A DNA stretch of 64,000 nt from Ignelater luminosus (lineage: Eukaryota > Arthropoda > Insecta > Coleoptera > Elateridae). Every line of letters starts with the position of its first letter. Positions within the stretch are counted from its first letter, which is position 1. The stretch covers positions 38,670 through 102,669 of the forward strand of contig VTPC01090688.1 of the NCBI GenBank assembly GCA_011009095.1. Reading direction: 5' to 3'. The position numbers were made by a program, and so were the translations under genes. Shown piece after piece: positions 1 through 9,535 of the stretch. The notes under the pieces were generated by a model. The model had not been told where the DNA came from. It did not search any database and was given only the letters and a program-made list of their open reading frames with translations.

Positions 1-1629
1 TTGTGTTAACGGCTGGCTGAACTTTCCTGATCGTTATGCTCTCAAATGTACCCGTAGTGAAAATGAGAATTAGATTATCTAGTTATCACCATCGTTCGTA
101 GTAAGGTAGTGACCATCATTATATCCGCCTTGTTGGCTGAAACTATATTTTTGCATACTCCTGCCAGAAGGCCGCTTATTTATCTAATTACAAATAAAAT
201 TAAGTGGATTTCTTAAAAACTCCCTCTATGTTCAAGAATACTTCTGTTGGCATTAATATATTGTTAAACAGATAGTGGATTGTAATTTTGGGCAATTTGT
301 CAGCTTGGTATACACATTGGTGTCAGTATAGTGGCAACCATGCCGTGCTTCTTTACCCCAACGGCAGTAATTTTGCCAAACAGCTCGTGAATTTCAATTG
401 TAGATGATCTTCCAGCTTGATATGTACACGGGTGTCGATGTAGTGACAAGAAGTCCTTTAATAAACTTTTCTAAAGTCTTAGCAACAAATGATATTATGC
501 TCATGGAGTTGTACAATTTGGCCTAACTAGAGCTTTTTCCCCACAAGATATTTATGATATAAAACTATTCCTTTCTATTAGCGTGGTGTTAGTGCTCCTT
601 AGTATCCTGTAAAGCTATCTAGCATTGTGAAGTTTGTCTGGATCCAATAAATAAAATAAATAAAAAACATCTTCTATTATACCATAAACATGGTAAATTA
701 GCTAATCTTGGATCTTCTTTACAGAAGTCCTTAATAGCTGTTCATACATATCCGAGGTTGCCCTCCCTCACATTTAGGCAATATGATAAACGGTATACCA
801 AGATGACGCTAAATATTAAATTAGTTCCAGGTTTCAGAAATTTTGCCAAACCGAATTATCACAGGGAATATTTTGAGAATTTAAGTCAGTTATCTGGACG
901 GTGCTGTTCAAGTTAGGTGCAGATGGATGTTAGGTATTTTTTTGAAAACTGTAGGCTATGTATACATGTAATAAAATTAAATAGTATTTAGGAGCGATGA
1001 CTTCTGATAAAAGCATAGCTTCTGTCAGCAGAAGTGAGACCTTCTTCATCACGTCGGGAGATTATTTTTGATCTATATCTGCAAGGAACCAATCATTATG
1101 GTTACGATTTTGGTAGTTTATTTTCAAAGTGCTAAAAATTATTTTCCTGTTTCCTTTGATGCCTCCTTAGAGGCCCTGGCTTTATACACAAAAATGCACT
1201 TCCAAGCTGGGACTGTTTGAATTACTCTAAGTAAAAACTTGTTGTTCTCAGTGCTCTAAGTAAAAATGGGGAAAAACAATTACACGACAGATTCATTCAT
1301 TCAATCAATGATAGCACAACCACCATCCATCTTGTTGAAAACGAAGACCTCACGACCCTTTCAGCATCTTTTACAAGCTTACTTCTAGTTTAGTATATTT
1401 CTTGGGATGTTCACCAGCTTGAGAAGAATGTGTTTACTCGTAGAGTAGTTTAGAGTCTATTTCGAATCCTGTTCTCATTAGTAGATATAAAATTTATAAA
1501 CACTTATAAATAATGTGTTGCTTCATAAAAATCTCTAAGTAAATTACAAAATTTTAAGATCTCATGATCACATACATATAACTTATATGTTTGCTGCATG
1601 TCAAAAGACTTGAGCATGCATAGGAATCC
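1..1629. other. Background sequence, no gene seen
   Basis: AT-rich sequence with stops in all frames. I see no recognisable protein, RNA or terminal repeat. The body of the LINE that begins near 1630 may once have extended leftwards into this stretch, but nothing readable remains. Confidence 0.5.
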
Positions 1630-2290
1630 TATACCTACTCCTCAGGCTTGGTTTTGGGCCACATATCCAGTACGTTTTGGTGGTCTGGGAATCCGGAAAG
1701 CTGCTGATTTTGCAATTACGGCTCTTCTTGTTTCATCTCATTGTTGGATTCAACCAATTTTGCTTCTTGTTTCTGCAGACTACAGTCTGACGTTACCATC
1801 TCAAAAGAATTCAATTAAAGGCTAGCCATTTCAACAAACTTGATAGTTTGGCCATACATTTCTCTCATTGAATTTTAAAAAATGCAGCTCAACCAGAGGA
1901 TCAGGCCTTTTTAACAGCTAGCGCCCATCAACGACTTGATCTTTGATTGCAGTTTTTTTTCGACAATTTCTGCAGCTTATTGATAATAAACAAAAAGATA
2001 GAAACGGCCCGATGGGTTAACGCTTATGCCTAGAGCAATGTGCAAGTCTTCAATTACTCCGATACATCTACCCCAAGTTATTTGGCTTACACATCAAAGT
2101 TCGTTGATACAGAGACCAAGACGGGAGAGAAGGTCTAGATTCAAAAAAGTCTTATTTGTTCCAATCACTATTGAAACCGCTAGTTCCTGAGGAAGTGCAT
2201 GACTAACCTTTATTATAGATATTGGTTAGCAGCGACAACAGAATGGTTTATTCCTTTATTTGAAGAATTAGTGCCACACTACAATAAAAT
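1630..2290 (+). mobile_element. LINE (non-LTR retrotransposon), 3' coding remnant
   Basis: This is a decayed piece of the C-terminal third of a LINE polyprotein, downstream of the reverse transcriptase core. A stretch reading YPVRFGGLGIRKAADFAI (about 1663-1716) matches the 'LPVRFGGLGIRKAADxALPAF' segment I know from LINE proteins of arthropods and other animals. Further on, KRPDGLTLMPRAM (from about 2002) is followed in another frame by FNYSDTSTPSYLAYTSK (about 2048-2098), which matches the 'KRPDGLTLVPW..G..LVWD.TC.DTLAPSYL..TS' region of the same proteins. A last faint match (FVPITIETAS) lies near 2155-2185. The order and spacing agree with one element on the plus strand. Many stops and frame changes show it is old and inactive. 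The clade is not assigned; no poly(A) tail or target duplication was found. Confidence 0.75.
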
Positions 2291-3664
2291 CTGTTTTATT
2301 TCGTTATCATTTGTTTTAGGGAAATTTGATTTTTATAAGTTATTTTACGATCTTTTTATCATTATAGCATAGTGGAATTGCATTGCTTTTGCATCTGATC
2401 TCGTGAGGTGAAGATAAGCTTCCTCTCTGAGCTTCAAAAGAGGTCTGCCTCATCCTCTGTGATTTTTTGGGAGTGAACTTTTCTTTTTTAAATATGGGTC
2501 ACTTTCTGATTTTTTAGTTTCTAGTATCACAGTTCGAAGGTAACTGGATACTGGCTAATTTTCTAGGATTCTGTTAGCGAACAAGGTTGGTTTCTAAGAT
2601 TATTGGATTTTATTTAATCTGCTGATAGTTTTCTAAAATCGTCTGTTTTCCTATAAGTAAATTTAGTCATCAATGACCTTGTATTGTCTATTTTGCTGTA
2701 CAAATAAATATATCTTGCAATTAGCGTTTTATGTTAGAAACAGTTTACATAATAATTAAAGAGGCCTGTACAGTTTAGAAGTGTATTTTTAAATTGTCCC
2801 TTTTAGTTGGTGTGGTTATAATCAGAATTGCTAAATGAGTTCCCAGATTGGGTTGCAGCTTATGGTCTGCTTGGTCACCGGATTGGCCCTGAACGGGGTG
2901 ATAACTGCTACAAAACGTCTACCGCTCTTGATTGTGGTAACTATTTGCTGTTATTATCAAGTATAGTTTAGACAAAGGCTTAAAATCTTTATCTTAACCT
3001 GCTGGTTTGAACAAAATTCGGAACAAATCTTTAGTTTGACACATTTATCTGTTCTTTGCTTCAAGTAGGTGTGGTAGAGCGACTTCTACTCCTGGTGTGC
3101 TCCAAACAATTTTTTGGATACGACTAACATGTTGTACAACTGGCCATTGGTGCTCCGTGATGGTTAACTATTGCAGTGACAAATACCTTAGACATCTGTG
3201 CTGGCTTTTTGATCTAGAGGCGCTACTGCTTCTGGGTATATCCAAAGAGTATTTCTAAAAGTTACACTATATGTTAGCGGAGTTTGTTGTTGATTTATAA
3301 GTTGGAATTGCTACCCCTGGAAAGCTTTGTAGAGTTATCGATTTAAAATAATTGACATTTTGGAGTTGTGAATTATGATAACTACACAACTAAACATCTT
3401 GCCGTTGCTTTTCTTCAATCGGTTCCCCAAAATCAAACTGCATTGCAACTCCTTCAATCGCTTCATTGTTGGGTTTGTCAAAATTCTAAACAGCAGCAAA
3501 AATCATCAATACGTATTTTCTATTTTTTATGGTTTTGAGTTTCAGCCAAAGACTCTTTCATGTTGATTTATCTTTCATTAAATTTTTTCTTTCTTTCAGA
3601 TTTAGATTCTGAAGAATTCGATTGAGATTACAGCATGACATTGACTTTCTCCTTCTTCTTTGCT
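2291..3664. other. Background sequence, no gene seen
   Basis: The stretch about 2820-3250 is slightly richer in GC and could be old transposon DNA, but no protein motif could be read on either strand. The rest is AT-rich with frequent stops. Confidence 0.4.
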
Positions 3665-3832
3665 TTATTGTCTGATCCAAAATGTCAATGACATTCTTAG
3701 ATTACTTCCTAGCCAACCTATTTTAAAATTCTGCTTTGCTTCCTCATTTTGATATGTAAACTCTACAAACTTATCTAAAAATTCTAGTAAGGCTGTAACA
3801 GTAACTGTCAGTAGTTTATCATCACACGCCAT
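3665..3832 (-). CDS. Small Met-Ala-Cys ORF, 55 residues, function unknown
   Basis: This 55-codon frame starts at the ATG at 3832; an in-frame GTG further upstream (3868) is less likely. The protein begins MACDDKLLTV and continues with a predicted amphipathic helix (LLEFLDKFVEFTY) followed by an acidic/Lys-rich part. No signal peptide, membrane segment or known domain is visible. It resembles the ORF at 57505-57642 (minus), which also begins MAC, has Leu-Thr at residues 8-9 and then a helix of the pattern LL[ED]x[LI]xxF[VL]E. The last 15-20 residues are less protein-like, so this copy may be damaged or an exon of something longer. It is divergent from the cysteine-rich peptide gene at 4199, with 366 bp between the two ATGs. 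It could be a chance ORF; the resemblance to the second copy is the main reason for listing it. Confidence 0.35.
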   Translation of the reverse strand: MACDDKLLTVTVTALLEFLDKFVEFTYQNEEAKQNFKIGWLGSNLRMSLTFWIRQ

Positions 3833-4197
3833 TTTTGCTTCTCGGTCTTGTGCTTCCTTCTTTTTCACTCTTGGACTTTTACTTACAGAATTTGATATTA
3901 GATTCTGTGTTGCTTATTTTGTAAACAGTCCTCGTATTAGCATTTATTTATAATAAAATTGTAACAACAATAAAAATGATTTAATTACGAAATGCTATTT
4001 AATTATCTGCATGCAAATATTGCTCAGTTAATTAAAAATCGATGTTAATAAATAGAAACGGTAATTTAAATTTTTACAGTTACTATATTTTCCTTTATCT
4101 TCTAATCGCCTTAATTGCCAGCTTAATTTTGAAAGGTTGATAAGTGAGTTTACTAACTGTGATTTATCTGTTTTGAATTTGATTATTTCTTTTCCAG
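3833..4197. promoter_or_regulatory. Shared upstream region of two divergent small ORFs, with a candidate 54-nt intron
   Basis: This AT-rich interval lies between the minus-strand Met-Ala-Cys ORF and the plus-strand peptide gene. At 4144 there is a good donor (GTGAGT). It pairs with the acceptor AG at 4196-4197, which has a pyrimidine-rich tail and sits one base before the exon that starts at 4198. That would give a 54-nt intron, close to the lower size limit known for insect introns. A weak TATA-like stretch (about 4084-4091) would fit a short 5' UTR exon ending at 4143. The intron and start site are inferred; the splice signals are seen. Confidence 0.4.
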
Positions 4198-4198
4198 A

Positions 4199-4432
4199 AT
4201 GGCAAGATCTACAAAAATTAGCAAGTGTTTTTGTGTTTTATTTATTCTGATGGTGAGATTTTTAAAATCTGAAACTGCAACTCTTTGTACGAGCACTTAC
4301 AAATGTTTATGTCCATATGGTTACGTGCAAACTTGTGAATACCATGTCTGTAATAATGATTTAGTTGACATTCGTTATTTTTGCACAAATCCTATAATCA
4401 ACGATGAGATTGTATGCAATCCGTTGTGGTAG
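4199..4432 (+). CDS. Small secreted cysteine-rich peptide, 77 residues
   Basis: The ATG at 4199 lies two bases after a splice acceptor (AG at 4196-4197). The frame runs 77 codons to TAG at 4430-4432, and an AATAAA follows 20 bases later. Residues 1 to about 28 look like a signal peptide: a basic start (MARSTKISK), then a hydrophobic core (CFCVLFILMV), with cleavage likely near residues 24-29. The rest is short and holds seven cysteines at 30, 36, 38, 46, 51, 62 and 73, spaced C-5-C-1-C-7-C-4-C-10-C-10-C, with aromatic residues between. This is the layout of a disulphide-stabilised secreted peptide such as a defence, venom or signalling peptide, but the spacing fits no family I can name. The odd number of mature cysteines suggests a dimer, a free thiol or a missing exon. 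A donor-like GTGAGA at about 4252 lies inside the frame, yet the cysteine-rich reading continues through it. Confidence 0.6.
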   Translation: MARSTKISKCFCVLFILMVRFLKSETATLCTSTYKCLCPYGYVQTCEYHVCNNDLVDIRYFCTNPIINDEIVCNPLW

Positions 4433-4451
4433 ACAATCGAGTTAATTAAGT

Positions 4452-4457
4452 AATAAA
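4452..4457 (+). promoter_or_regulatory. Poly(A) signal of the cysteine-rich peptide gene
   Basis: AATAAA lies 20 bases after the stop codon at 4430-4432, which suits a compact gene with a very short 3' UTR. The hexamer is common by chance in AT-rich DNA, so its weight comes from its position. Confidence 0.45.
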
Positions 4458-6504
4458 CAGCAGAAATAATTCATTTGTTTTTTTCCAAAACTGCCTATAT
4501 ACTACTATCACACAATTAGGAGAAGCAGCCAAGTATTCAAAGTGAAACGGTACGAGAGAAAAAATTATGTGTTTTGACATCTTGGGACTTCTTAAAAGTT
4601 CTAGTTGACAGGTGAGACGTGAGTGTGAATGAAGCAGGAGTATTACGAACCAACCATTGTTAATGTCTTGATTGCAGACTGCTACACTTTGCCTGGGTGA
4701 CTGGCATTTACTAGACAATCACTCCGTTATGTTCCTGCCACTGATAGCTGGCCCATTGTATAAAATGACAGCAACTGTATTTTGTGCATATGAGTTGCTG
4801 AGTTGGATTTATTGAAAACTACATACTTGAATATAAAATATGAATTATTATATATACATACATATACAGTTCTTTTTTGTACATTATGAGCATTTTTTAT
4901 ATTACGATGTGAGTGTGTAGGTGTTTAACACTTCAAAAAATACCAGTTGGGTTTTATAAATGTTTATTTAACGTGATATTCAGATGAAGATTACGATTCG
5001 ACTACGATTTCAATCAGAAGATTTCAAGAGTGAAGTTCTAATAAACTTACAATTTCTCAAATTTATATTTCGTGTCATCAATCATACACACATAATCAAT
5101 TATTATTGATTGCATTTTAAACGATTACAGTATGGGTATAAAATATTTTAATTTGTGATGCAATTAATCATCTGGTTAATTTGAAGTAAGTAATTAAGTT
5201 AATATTTTGAAAAATAATTTTTCGACAATGGGCTACTTGTGGAATAACAATACACATCTGTGTGAGAAAAACTTGTAAGAGATACCCAAGTTGGCTTTGA
5301 AAAAAATATTAGTACAAGCAAAGAACAGTCACAGCTTAACAGAAGAGAACAACAAGCTGCAAGAGTGCAGATGCAAGAAAGTAGAAAAACAAACAATAAA
5401 AAACGTAAATCTATAATTATTGAGTTCCTTATAATGTAAGTGATGGTCAAAATGTATAAAGAACATCTTAATATGCAGTTTTCTTATGAAAATGGCTTAG
5501 AATTCCAATGAAAAGTGAAATTCTATGAACTTCCTATTCGTACCATTGAAAGTAATCACGTGAAAAACTTCTCGAGAACTATAGGAAAAATCTTCGACCT
5601 AATTTTAATATCAAAACCCATAAACATTTAGAATTTACAATATTCATCTGAAGATGACTGCTAGCAACTTTATTTTCTTCTTTAGATCTTAAGTAAACGT
5701 TTCTAGTTCATATTCACGTAAACTCATTTTTTGCCCGATAAAATGGAGAAATGTAAAAGTGATTATTTGGTAGCTATCTTTTTGGATGCAAACCTGAGAA
5801 CTTATGTTATATTACCAAGGTGGCAGAGAGATCATTGTACATATTCCACTAAGATCAAACACCTTAAAAAATTACCAAGTGTCTTTCACAAAAATTTACA
5901 AATCCAAAGGAATCTAAAAACTTTAAGTTTACAAAAATTCAAAGTTTCGCAACTCTGTAAAAGCCTCTAAGAACTAGGTACTCAAAACAATTCAGAAACC
6001 TATGGAGTTTGCAGCCTTCGTTCCACAAAAACTAGCGAGTCTACAAAAACGTAAAGATTTACAAGAATCTGATTTCCAGCAAGAAATTACAACCAGACAT
6101 AGAAAGGTCTCTCCCATGTTTATTGTCTGATCGCTCGTAACTCTTCATAGTTCTTATTTGTGATCTATAGAATATTATAGTAGAACAGCCATTGATCACA
6201 AAAAGTGTTCCTCAACATGAGATAAAAACAAAAAGAGATGAATAGTGTCTTAGTTGAAGTTAGGAAGATCAATAAAATTCATATGTTTTAAAGGCTCATA
6301 TCATGACCAAGATCTTTTCGAATCAAGAAAGCAATGGACACTTGTTTTCTGATTTGTTTTGCTTCGGATCCTTGTTGCAAAGCGGCATAAAGAATTGGAG
6401 CCAAATGACCATGACCTGCCCTTGTTAACTATAGCGCATAGGGTAGGTTTCATAAACCATATCTTCTGAACTGATTATATGCCTTACACAGTACGAATAT
6501 TTGT
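4458..6504. other. Background sequence, no gene seen
   Basis: AT-rich sequence. Open frames here (for example on the plus strand near 5731-5970) have no recognisable domain, signal peptide or flanking splice/poly(A) context, and are probably chance. Confidence 0.4.
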
Positions 6505-6945
6505 ACTTACATATAGGTCGATTAAGTTTTCGTCTTACAATAGGCCACGTATAGTGGCTTACAATGGTTTCTCACCGTCCAATTTGACCACTTGCCATTA
6601 CGACCTTTCAACGGTCAATTTTTCTATAGCTCACGGTAGGACTTTTCATAATCCAATCTGTAATGATTTTTGCTTAGCTTCACTCTGCAATAGTCCAGCG
6701 ATGAGCCTCTAACGATTTGTTTAGTGGGTCACGATCGGGCTTTGCTTCCCAATGGTTCATCTTTGCTGGTCTGCAGTCGGGTTTTGTTTTTTAAAACCAG
6801 CTGTGGTAGTCCACGTTTAGACTTGACCATTCAATGTTTCAGATAGAGTAGTCCACAATCGACCTTGTCCTTTGACTACTCCATCTATGGTAGTCCACGA
6901 TTAAGTCTGGCCTTTTGATGGTTCACCTGCAAAGGTGCAAAGTTG
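6505..6945 (+). repeat. Degenerate minisatellite, period about 42 bp
   Basis: The phrase GTAGTCCAC recurs at 6806, 6848 and 6890, exactly 42 bp apart. More diverged versions lie upstream at about 6690 (ATAGTCCAG), 6648 (ATAATCCAA), 6626 (TAGCTCACG) and 6725 (GGGTCACGATC). Other shared words are 'gatcgggctttgcc', 'ggttcacctttgc' and 'ctgcagtcggg'. The array is diverged and so probably old. I see no coding function. Confidence 0.65.
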
Positions 6946-8699
6946 ATCTCACCTTGTATTACTGTAGAATCTAGAGAGCCATATTATCCAAGAAGCCAAA
7001 GTCCAGGAGTCAAATTTACATTTTACATGTACATCATAGACAAGTAGGCACCAAACTGCTATCGGCTTAGGGCGTCCAACTGTGTTAATTCGGCCCTAGA
7101 AAGTGAAGTACGGCAGTAACAGATATAAAAATTATACAGTTTTAGTACCACTAAAATAATTCATTACAACGAGAGCTCCTGAAGTGTATAGTTCCTCAAA
7201 ACAATAAAAACGCTTGCAATTAAAACTTCTACGCAGATCTCAGAAATGCGTCATAGCATGCCTCTTTGATTATCTGATCTAGGTCTGTTACCAGAAGTAC
7301 CAATTTTTGAAAAGTATGTTATTCTATTTCTTATTGAAAAAACACAACGATTTCTATTGGAAATTAAAAAGCTAATCAAAGGTGAGCAACACTGTTTTGG
7401 CAATAATAAAACAGGTCGTCAGAAACAGTAAAAAAAGACAATAAAGTATTGAAGTTGTCAGCTCTAGCAACGCTGATTGCAGCAGCTGTTGGTTTATAAT
7501 TCTTCACGTTACCTTACTGCCAGTAAGAAAACTCCTGATTGGTTGATATGTGACGATTGTTCAAACAGGAGATTTTTCATTGGTAGCACAGTAGCGTGCT
7601 ATCTGCTGCTAGGCACAAGCATTGTTTTGAGGTTTTGCTGTTTTGGCTACCGAAATCTTTATTTATGAGTAGCGTAGAGCTTTTGTCACAGGCCATCAGA
7701 GAAGAGAACTAAACTAGTTATTAACTTAATGTTGCGAACTTAACAGTGAACAAAGTAACGAAAAAAATATTTAGACGCTGTAAGTAGGTCCGGTTAACTT
7801 GGGTAGTAGCAGACCTAAACACAAGTATTTAAAAATGGAATGCAAAATAAAAAAAAACTACTTAAGGAGCTCAGAATTGTGAAAAGGCCTAGGACCCACA
7901 CTACCAAGTAGTCGGTGCTCAAATTGGAAAAAAGCAACGAACACTGGCAGGTGTTCTATTTTACCTTTATAGTAAAGCACTCAAATACCAACATTAGATA
8001 GATCATGAATGTTTTGCACATTTCTGGTTGTAGGTTAGTGATAAAATGTTTACTGTTTATGTTTTCTTGATCTTTGACTACAGCTTTGCCCTTCATTTTA
8101 TACAAAGCTTAGTGTTTTGTATTTTATTTGAGATACTTCAGGAAATAAGTTGGTAATCAAGCAGGCATTGTATGAATTTATTTATTTGATAATTCTAATT
8201 ACGTAAAACTTAGTAATGAGGCTTACTTACCTTCATGGTACTCTATTAAAAACATAATCTTTATTGTTTTCGTTAACAAATTCAGTTTGCTTAATCTAAA
8301 TTACATAGCGTGGTACATTATTGAAATCTGTACATACAATTTACTATCAAACCACGTCAAAATGTCCATAAGAAAAGCCTGATAATGGTTTCGAAAAACC
8401 AAAACGTTTTATAAATATTTGTATGACTCAGAAACATCAGGACGAGAGTGATACCTGAGAAAGTTTTTACAGATCTTAGAAATTCCTAATACCTAGCAGG
8501 GACATAAATGCTGTTACAACATCAAATACATCCATTTGCAGACATGAACTTATGGTTTTTGACAGCTAGCCTCTATATTGTTTGTCTCTTAAAAGAATTC
8601 AGATTTGTGTTTGCTTTCGTCATGGAATGGTCTGATAAAAAGGATCGTATCGCTTTTGTAGCGCTACATAAGTATTGAATGAAAAGAATGAAAAAGAAG
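6946..8699. other. Background sequence, no gene seen
   Basis: AT-rich, without a recognisable coding region, RNA gene or terminal repeat on either strand. Confidence 0.4.
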
Positions 8700-9535
8700 A
8701 CATTTTCAAAAGGCTTCGTCTGCTCAGTATTAGCCGCATGCTTGTATATTGATGATCAAGAAATTTAAGGAGGCTGAGGACATTAAAGACCGCCAATGGT
8801 TTGAGCGTCCACGAACGGTACGTACACCAGAAGCCATTAAAGTCGCCAAAGCCAGAATTAAGAGAAATTCGTTATGGAAGCAGAGGATTGTGACCCGTAA
8901 GAGGAATATGTCGTAAAAGTCAATGAGTCGAATTATAAATAGAGTACGCAAATGAGCGATGAAAATATCTTCACCGTCCAGGAAGAGTATAATAAACAGA
9001 ATGATAGGATTTATGCACACTCATCTAGTGAAGCTTCTAAATTCGTTTAATGGGCCAAAAAGGCTTAGCACCAGTCGTGGTTTAATGGGGTCACTGATTT
9101 GCATTTTTGCGAGCAACTTGTCAGAACATCAGCCAAAGTCTATCAACAAACCGTCATAAACCCATTTAACTACACCTTTTTCCAAAACTAGTCGTGGACT
9201 TTTCAGCAAGATCCTACAGAGATCCATAAGGCCAAAACCATCTGGATTTCTGGTAGTCTCGATTTAAATCCTTTAGATTATAAGCTGTGGTCTGTTTTAG
9301 AAAATATGGTATGCCACAAAAGATGTCCTAAAATGAAATCCTTGAAGTTGGCTCTAGACCGAGCCGTGATCAATTCTCCACTCCACGAAGTGCGTGCTGC
9401 TATTGATGTGTGGTGTGTGGCAAAAGAAGACATACGGTTTTTGGAATTATTTCGAAAGCAAATGAAGATAGGTCAAATTTCTTTTCACAATGAAATTAGA
9501 ATACACAACATTGCACTAATCTGAACAACCTTGTA
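8700..9535 (+). mobile_element. maT-like Tc1/mariner transposase remnant
   Basis: Broken transposase gene on the plus strand. Readable pieces in order: the helix-turn-helix side, RPRTVRTPEAIKVAKARIKR (about 8806-8865); the core start, KIFTVQEEYNKQNDRIYA (about 8961-9014); then VTDLHFCEQLV (about 9092-9124); then LDLNPLDYKLWSVLENM (about 9258-9308), which holds the third catalytic Asp; and a C-terminal AAIDVW (about 9397-9414). All match the common insect maT/DD37D-type transposase. Compared with that family, about 60 residues are missing between the two helix-turn-helix and core pieces. The first catalytic Asp (usually in SDEKIF) is lost, and a deletion removes much of the stretch between the second and third acidic residues. 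GAACAACCTTGTAT near 9521 may be the right terminus. Dead and old. Confidence 0.75.

Noticed and set aside
4249-4258. Possible splice donor inside the cysteine-rich peptide frame
   Set aside because: The signal peptide and the cysteine pattern are continuous across it, and no better acceptor follows.
5731-5970. 79-codon frame (MPDKMEKCKSDY...)
   Set aside because: No family, no gene signals, and a composition like translated AT-rich background.
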